Shown piece by piece: positions 55,068 through 58,392 of a DNA stretch of 58,392 bases; position 1 is the stretch's first letter, and each line of letters begins with the position of its first letter. The notes under the pieces were generated by a model. The model saw only the letters and a program-made list of their open reading frames with translations. It had not been told where the DNA came from and ran no database searches. This stretch comes from Mesorhizobium sp. SARCC-RB16n. GTDB taxonomy: Bacteria > Pseudomonadota > Alphaproteobacteria > Rhizobiales > Rhizobiaceae. The position numbers were made by a program, and so were the translations under genes. The DNA lies in contig NZ_ML703300.1 of the NCBI RefSeq assembly GCF_008520305.1, forward strand, positions 1 through 58,392. The letters are read 5' to 3'.

Positions 55068-55871
55068 CTAAACGCCTGCTCCCATACCGTGGTACGTCTC
55101 GTCTCCCTCGGAATGAACCTTAAGGAGACTATCCGGGGCAAGATCGTGTTGGATATTAAAATCCAACCTCTTGCGAGAGCGATCGTAGCCAAGTCTGGAA
55201 GCAAATACTTCGAACGCGATGGTCGCCGAGCCCGCCCCCACGTCACCGAACTTAACAGCCGAAAGAGGAACGGCAATTTCAATGATCCTTCCGCATCCGA
55301 TGCTCTTCAAGAGCTCAAGCATTTCAGGTTCTTCTGCCCCGAACGCCCAGTAGGCACCCTCGCCGCCCCAATGATCCACCAGAGATTTCGCCGCATTATC
55401 GCCTGGACTGACCGGAGCAGCGACTGTCCAAAAGCCACTCCTGTTGTCTAGCTCGCCCTGACGCCCAAGCGCACTTTTCGAAACAATCCTCTGCCCCTGT
55501 TCCGGCGTCAGCTTGCCGGCGGCGACTTGCTGAGCCACGCGCTCCTTAAGAAAACCCAAAGAGGTCGTCACGATGCCAGTTGACCAAAGCGCTGCCACCT
55601 CATCGTCGGTCATTCGCGTGTAGTGAAAGGCTCGAAACGTCTTGGTGCTCATGATCGGGCCAAGACCTTCTACCGCTGCCCTATATGCCTCGTAGTAGCG
55701 GTTGGTTGGAACCAGGAAATGCACGCGCTCCCTCGGATCGACCGGTGGAACGATTTCGTCTAACCGCTTCTCCTCGTCCAGATAGCTAGCGAAAACCCGC
55801 GTGCACCCATCCAAATATTCACAAATCTCACCATCGTAGGTGTCGAAGTCCCAGAGGTCGATCATGCCCAT
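55068..55871 (-). CDS. Hypothetical protein, possibly ADP-ribosyltransferase-like
   Basis: A 267-residue soluble protein. It begins MIDLWDFDTYDGEICEYLDGCTRVF, then KTFRAFHYTRMTDDEVAALWSTGIVTTSLGFL, and later DHWGGEGAYWAFG and RIIEIAVPLSAVKFGDV. The FHYTR segment followed by a TSL element and GGEGAYW is reminiscent of the ADP-ribosyltransferase fold, in which a His-Tyr/Thr-Glu pattern binds NAD; this is inference from pattern only. It lies beside the SRAP remnant and defence genes, on the same strand. The start could be either Met 1 or Met 3. Confidence 0.55.
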   Translation of the reverse strand: MGMIDLWDFDTYDGEICEYLDGCTRVFASYLDEEKRLDEIVPPVDPRERVHFLVPTNRYYEAYRAAVEGLGPIMSTKTFRAFHYTRMTDDEVAALWSTGIVTTSLGFLKERVAQQVAAGKLTPEQGQRIVSKSALGRQGELDNRSGFWTVAAPVSPGDNAAKSLVDHWGGEGAYWAFGAEEPEMLELLKSIGCGRIIEIAVPLSAVKFGDVGAGSATIAFEVFASRLGYDRSRKRLDFNIQHDLAPDSLLKVHSEGDETYHGMGAGV

Positions 55872-55889
55872 TGGCTACTATAGAGCAAA

Positions 55890-56440
55890 GGAGTTGGCCA
55901 TCCGCATCTGCGGCCCTCTGCGGAAACTTGATCTGTGTGGCCGGCTTCTCGACTATCACCAAGGCATCGTCTGGGGCTCGCCGCTGCATGTGCCGCGCTT
56001 CGGACCACGGGGCTGTGAGCCAGGTTTCCACCTCCTGCCGCGTGGTGAGGATCACCGTGGATTGGCGCCATCAGGGCGTTGGGCTCGGTTGTAAGAAATC
56101 CGTAGACCTCATGGTCAGCCGGATCATCCTTCGCTTTGCGCATGCCGTGCCATCGTGTCCAGAGTCCGGCAAAAAAGAACAGCGGACGGTCCTCGCTGAG
56201 GGCAAACCAATAGTTCTTCTTGATGCCCGTCTCGGGGTCTTCACGTCAACCGGGCTGGGCTCCGCGAAGCTAGTCACCGGCACAACGCAACGGTGCTCGA
56301 CCCCGAGATACTGCTGCCAATGGAAGTAGTTGGTCTTGCGAACGTTGGTGCTCCCGTAGTCGGCCTTGCCCTTCACCCGTTCAGGAGGTGACGGCATTCC
56401 CCATAGGAGGTTTGCAAGCTCCTGACCTTGCCCCCCGTTT
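55890..56440 (-). pseudogene. SRAP (YedK/HMCES)-family peptidase, decayed
   Basis: Minus-strand fragments in three frames give one SRAP protein in order: ELANLLWGMPSPPERVKGK and RCVVPVTSFAEPSPV, then a shifted frame with YWFALSEDRPLFFFAGLWTRWHG, then RKAKDDPADHEVYGFLTTEPNALMAPIH. After a deletion comes VILTTRQEVETWLTAPWSEA, ending ATQIKFPQ. SRAP proteins crosslink to abasic sites in single-stranded DNA through Cys2. The N-terminus with Cys2 is missing; the sequence starts at an IS3 remnant near 56440. At least two frame breaks show it is inactive. Confidence 0.85.
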
Positions 56441-56731
56441 CTATCCAGTTTTGAGTTCGTTTCCGGCGTTGGGTGTGCCCTGCTGGGCGAGTGGAGCGAC
56501 GGGCGCTGGCGCGGAGCCGTTGGCGTAGCGCAGCGCGAGCGAACGTCGCGGGGTGAAGGTGCTGGCGAACTCGTCCGGTGTCTGCCAAGCGATCTGCGAG
56601 TGCGGCCTCGCGGTGTTGTAGTCGGAGCGCCACAGGGCGGTCGCCACGCGCGCCTGGGCCAGCGAGGTGAACAGCGTCTCGTTCAAGAGCTCATCGCGCA
56701 GGCGGCCGTCGAAGCTTTCGACGAAGCCGTT
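56441..56731 (-). pseudogene. IS3-family transposase (orfB), downstream fragment
   Basis: The minus strand encodes the end of an IS3-family orfB integrase: NGFVESFDGRLRDELLNETLFTSLAQARVATALWRSDYN, then ARPHSQIAWQTPDEFA and a tail to a stop at 56441. In intact relatives this follows YIAPGKPMQ, which is found 1.5 kb away at 58229-58260. The catalytic Glu (VESF) is in this fragment. The gene was split by the IS110-family element. Confidence 0.85.
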
Positions 56732-56790
56732 ATCCGGCATGTTGTTCTCGGTGCCATCGTTTGTTCGGTCGTCAGGTTTCGTTAAGCTTG

Positions 56791-56906
56791 GCGCATCCGG
56801 GCCACGGGGCACCGGGAGCACGCAAGTGCGGGCAGGCCGTCGTATGCAGATGAACTGCGAGTTCGAGCACGTTATCTGGCCGCCCCTACGACTCGCCCGG
56901 ATGCGC
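56791..56906 (+). ncRNA. Candidate bridge RNA in the IS110 left end
   Basis: The noncoding left end contains a perfect 12-bp inverted repeat, GCGCATCCGGGC (56791-56802) and GCCCGGATGCGC (56895-56906), enclosing 92 nt with further small hairpins. In the IS110 group a structured bridge RNA that pairs with donor and target DNA is encoded in the left end. Length, place and structure fit. Inside lie GCCGT (56836-56840) and ATGCAG (56844-56849). The first is identical to the left target flank and the second is the complement of the right flank CTGCAT (58229-58234); such short matches may be chance. Confidence 0.5.
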
Positions 56907-56964
56907 TGCGAGCGCGGATCCGTATTTGTCGTGTTGCCCGCTGGCTCCCTGTTCGTGACCAACG

Positions 56965-58200
56965 ATGGAGGGAACCGTGCGTATTATCGGCATGGACATA
57001 CACCGCGTAGCCGCCGAAGTCGTGTCGTTGCTTGATGGCAAGATCGTCAAGCTCGGCCGCGTTCAAATGCTGCGCAATAAGCTCGAGGAGTTCGCCAGGA
57101 GGGAACTCACCCACGATGATCATGTGGTGATCGAGGCGACCGGCAATGCCACGGCCGTCGCTGAAGTGCTGTCACCCTACGTGGATCGGATCGTGATCGC
57201 CAATCCCAAGCAGGTGCACATGATCGCGCACGCGAAGGTGAAGACTGACACGATCGACGCCACTGTCCTTGCGAAGCTCTATGCCTCGGGCTTTCTGCCG
57301 GAGGTCTGGGTTCCGGATCCGGGGACCCTTGCCCTCCGAAGACAGGTCACCAGGCGGACACAGCTGGTTCGCCAGCGTTCGCGGCTGAAGAACCTGATCC
57401 AGTCAATCCTCCACGCCCACCTGATCCCGCCGTGTCCGCATGGGAACCTGGTCGGAATCAGCGGGCGCAAATGGTTGACGAAGCAAATATTGCCTGCGGA
57501 TGAGCGCACTGCCATCCAGCGCCACCTCGGCTTGATTAACCAGATCAACGAGGCTTTGACGGTAGTCGAGGCGGATATCGCGGTGCATGCGCTCCAGGAT
57601 CCGACAATCCGCCGCTTGATGACGTTGCCCGGCCTCGACGTCACGGTGGCTGCAAGCGTTGCCGCGGCAATCGGCGACATACGGCGCTTCAGCGATCCAC
57701 AGAAGCTCGTCGCCTATCTTGGCCTCAATCCGAGCGTGCGGCAGTCCGGTGAGGGGCCAGCCTATCACGGCCGCATCACGAAGCAGGGCCGCGGCCATGC
57801 ACGGGGGATGCTGGTCGAGGCGGCATGGGCGGCCGTGCGATCGCCAGGACCTCTACGCGCCTTCTACAAGCGGATTGCCTCGCGCCGCGGGAAGCACATC
57901 GCGGCCGTCGCCACCGCGCGCAAGCTTGCAATGATCATCTGGCATATGCTGAGCAAGGATACCGACTACATCTGGGCCCGGCCGGCCTTGCTCGCCCGCA
58001 AGTTCAGATCGGTCGAGCTGCGTGCCGGCCTCCCGACCAGCCATGCCAGGCGCGGCACCGCCTTCGACTACAACATCCCGACCAAGCGCGCCGAAGAACG
58101 ATCCCGAATAGAGAAGGCGGAAGCTGCCTATGCAGCAGCGACTTCCCGATGGCGAACGAGGCCGGAAAGGCCGAAGGCTGTGGAAAAAGCTGCCGAATGA
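56965..58200 (+). CDS. IS110-family transposase (DEDD recombinase)
   Basis: A 411-residue transposase. The N-terminal RuvC-like DEDD domain shows Asp in IIGMDIHR, Glu in VVIEATGNA and two Asp in KVKTDTIDATVLAKLY. The C-terminal Tnp20 domain has MTLPGLDVTVAASVAAAIGDIRRF and YLGLNPSVRQSGEGPAYHGRITKQGRGHARGMLVEAAW, with the conserved Ser in RQSGE. Both active-site halves look intact, so the element could still be mobile. An ATG at 56965 and a GTG at 56977 (RIIGMD) are both possible starts. The C-terminal tail is charged and Ala-rich. Confidence 0.93.
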   Translation: MEGTVRIIGMDIHRVAAEVVSLLDGKIVKLGRVQMLRNKLEEFARRELTHDDHVVIEATGNATAVAEVLSPYVDRIVIANPKQVHMIAHAKVKTDTIDATVLAKLYASGFLPEVWVPDPGTLALRRQVTRRTQLVRQRSRLKNLIQSILHAHLIPPCPHGNLVGISGRKWLTKQILPADERTAIQRHLGLINQINEALTVVEADIAVHALQDPTIRRLMTLPGLDVTVAASVAAAIGDIRRFSDPQKLVAYLGLNPSVRQSGEGPAYHGRITKQGRGHARGMLVEAAWAAVRSPGPLRAFYKRIASRRGKHIAAVATARKLAMIIWHMLSKDTDYIWARPALLARKFRSVELRAGLPTSHARRGTAFDYNIPTKRAEERSRIEKAEAAYAAATSRWRTRPERPKAVEKAAE

Positions 58201-58228
58201 GAAGAAGGGGCTATTCTACAACATCCGT

Positions 58229-58392
58229 CTGCATCGGCTTGCCCGGAGCGATGTAGTGCCACTCGACACGGTTCTGATCCGCCCAGGCGAGGATGGCCTT
58301 CGAGGTGAACTCGCTGCCATAGCACCTGCGGAATGAAGGAGCGGCGGCGGCCGAGACCGCGGTGCGCGCAGCTTTTCGCTGCAGGCGCGCAC
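58229..58392 (-). pseudogene. IS3-family transposase (orfB), upstream fragment at window edge
   Basis: Minus-strand sequence reads CYGSEFTSKAILAWADQNRVEWHYIAPGKPMQ and stops matching exactly at the IS110 boundary. It is the integrase-core part of the same orfB whose end is at 56441-56731. It continues beyond the window. The normal DNGSEF is replaced by CYGSEF, so this copy may already carry substitutions or an indel just upstream. Confidence 0.8.

Larger units (their letters stand above)
56732..58228 (+). mobile_element. IS110-family insertion sequence inserted in an IS3-family transposase gene
   Basis: An element of about 1.5 kb, the usual IS110 size, defined by where the two halves of the IS3 orfB reading frame resume (GKPMQ at 58229 onward, NGFVESF up to 56731). 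The ends may be off by 1-3 bp because T is shared at both junctions. There are no terminal inverted repeats, as expected for IS110. About 230 bp of noncoding left end precede the transposase and only about 28 bp follow it. Confidence 0.85.

Noticed and set aside
1-58392. CRISPR arrays, tRNA and rRNA genes
   Set aside because: No regularly spaced short repeats and no tRNA- or rRNA-like sequence were noticed by eye on either strand.

Overview
The window looks like a stretch of a Mesorhizobium (Rhizobiales) genome. The support is a DUF680-type small exported protein typical of that genus, a Ros/MucR regulator, a DUF2285 protein, rhizobial-type C-P lyase genes, an mctP-type monocarboxylate permease and a uniformly GC-rich codon style. 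It opens inside the housekeeping gene glmS; almost everything after that is accessory in character.

Region 1 (about 0.6-2.5 kb) is a two-transmembrane GGDEF-EAL gene with its leader. A near-identical direct copy lies at 42.2-44.1 kb, so about 41.6 kb sits between two long direct repeats. Region 2 (2.6-24.1 kb) is the most coherent part. It holds two dipeptide-type ABC importers in opposite orientations, each with its own alkaline-phosphatase-superfamily phosphodiesterase. A DeoR-type repressor lies between them, and phnF and phnGHIJKML (carbon-phosphorus lyase) follow. The left phosphodiesterase is frameshifted; the right one is intact. The same palindrome precedes the right importer operon and phnG, which suggests common control, probably by PhnF. 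I infer a pathway that imports phosphodiesters or phosphonate esters, hydrolyses them and passes phosphonate to C-P lyase. phnCDE, phnN, phnO and phnP are absent here.

Region 3 (24.5-28.4 kb) carries a MucR regulator without the usual zinc cysteine, an orphan DUF2285 protein, an APH-type kinase and a GNAT acetyltransferase, with stretches that look decayed. Region 4 (28.4-35.1 kb, minus strand) is an RND efflux operon: membrane-fusion protein, RND pump, response regulator and histidine kinase. Region 5 (35.4-39.4 kb) has the DUF680 protein, a small exported protein beside an exported S8 peptidase, and a broken scpB-like remnant. Region 6 (39.6-46.9 kb) has a PAS-GGDEF-EAL protein, the second repeat copy, a DUF3311/MctP transporter pair and a BTLCP (LapG-like family) peptidase.

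Region 7 (47.4-58.4 kb) resembles a defence and mobile-element island. It has a decayed LysR gene, an OLD nuclease plus UvrD-like helicase pair (Gabija-like but larger), a frameshifted CoiA-like nuclease, a DUF3800 protein, several small unknown genes and a decayed SRAP (YedK) gene. An IS110-family element has inserted into an IS3-family transposase gene, which it splits. The IS110 left end has a long noncoding segment with a perfect 12-bp inverted repeat, where the bridge RNA is expected in this family.
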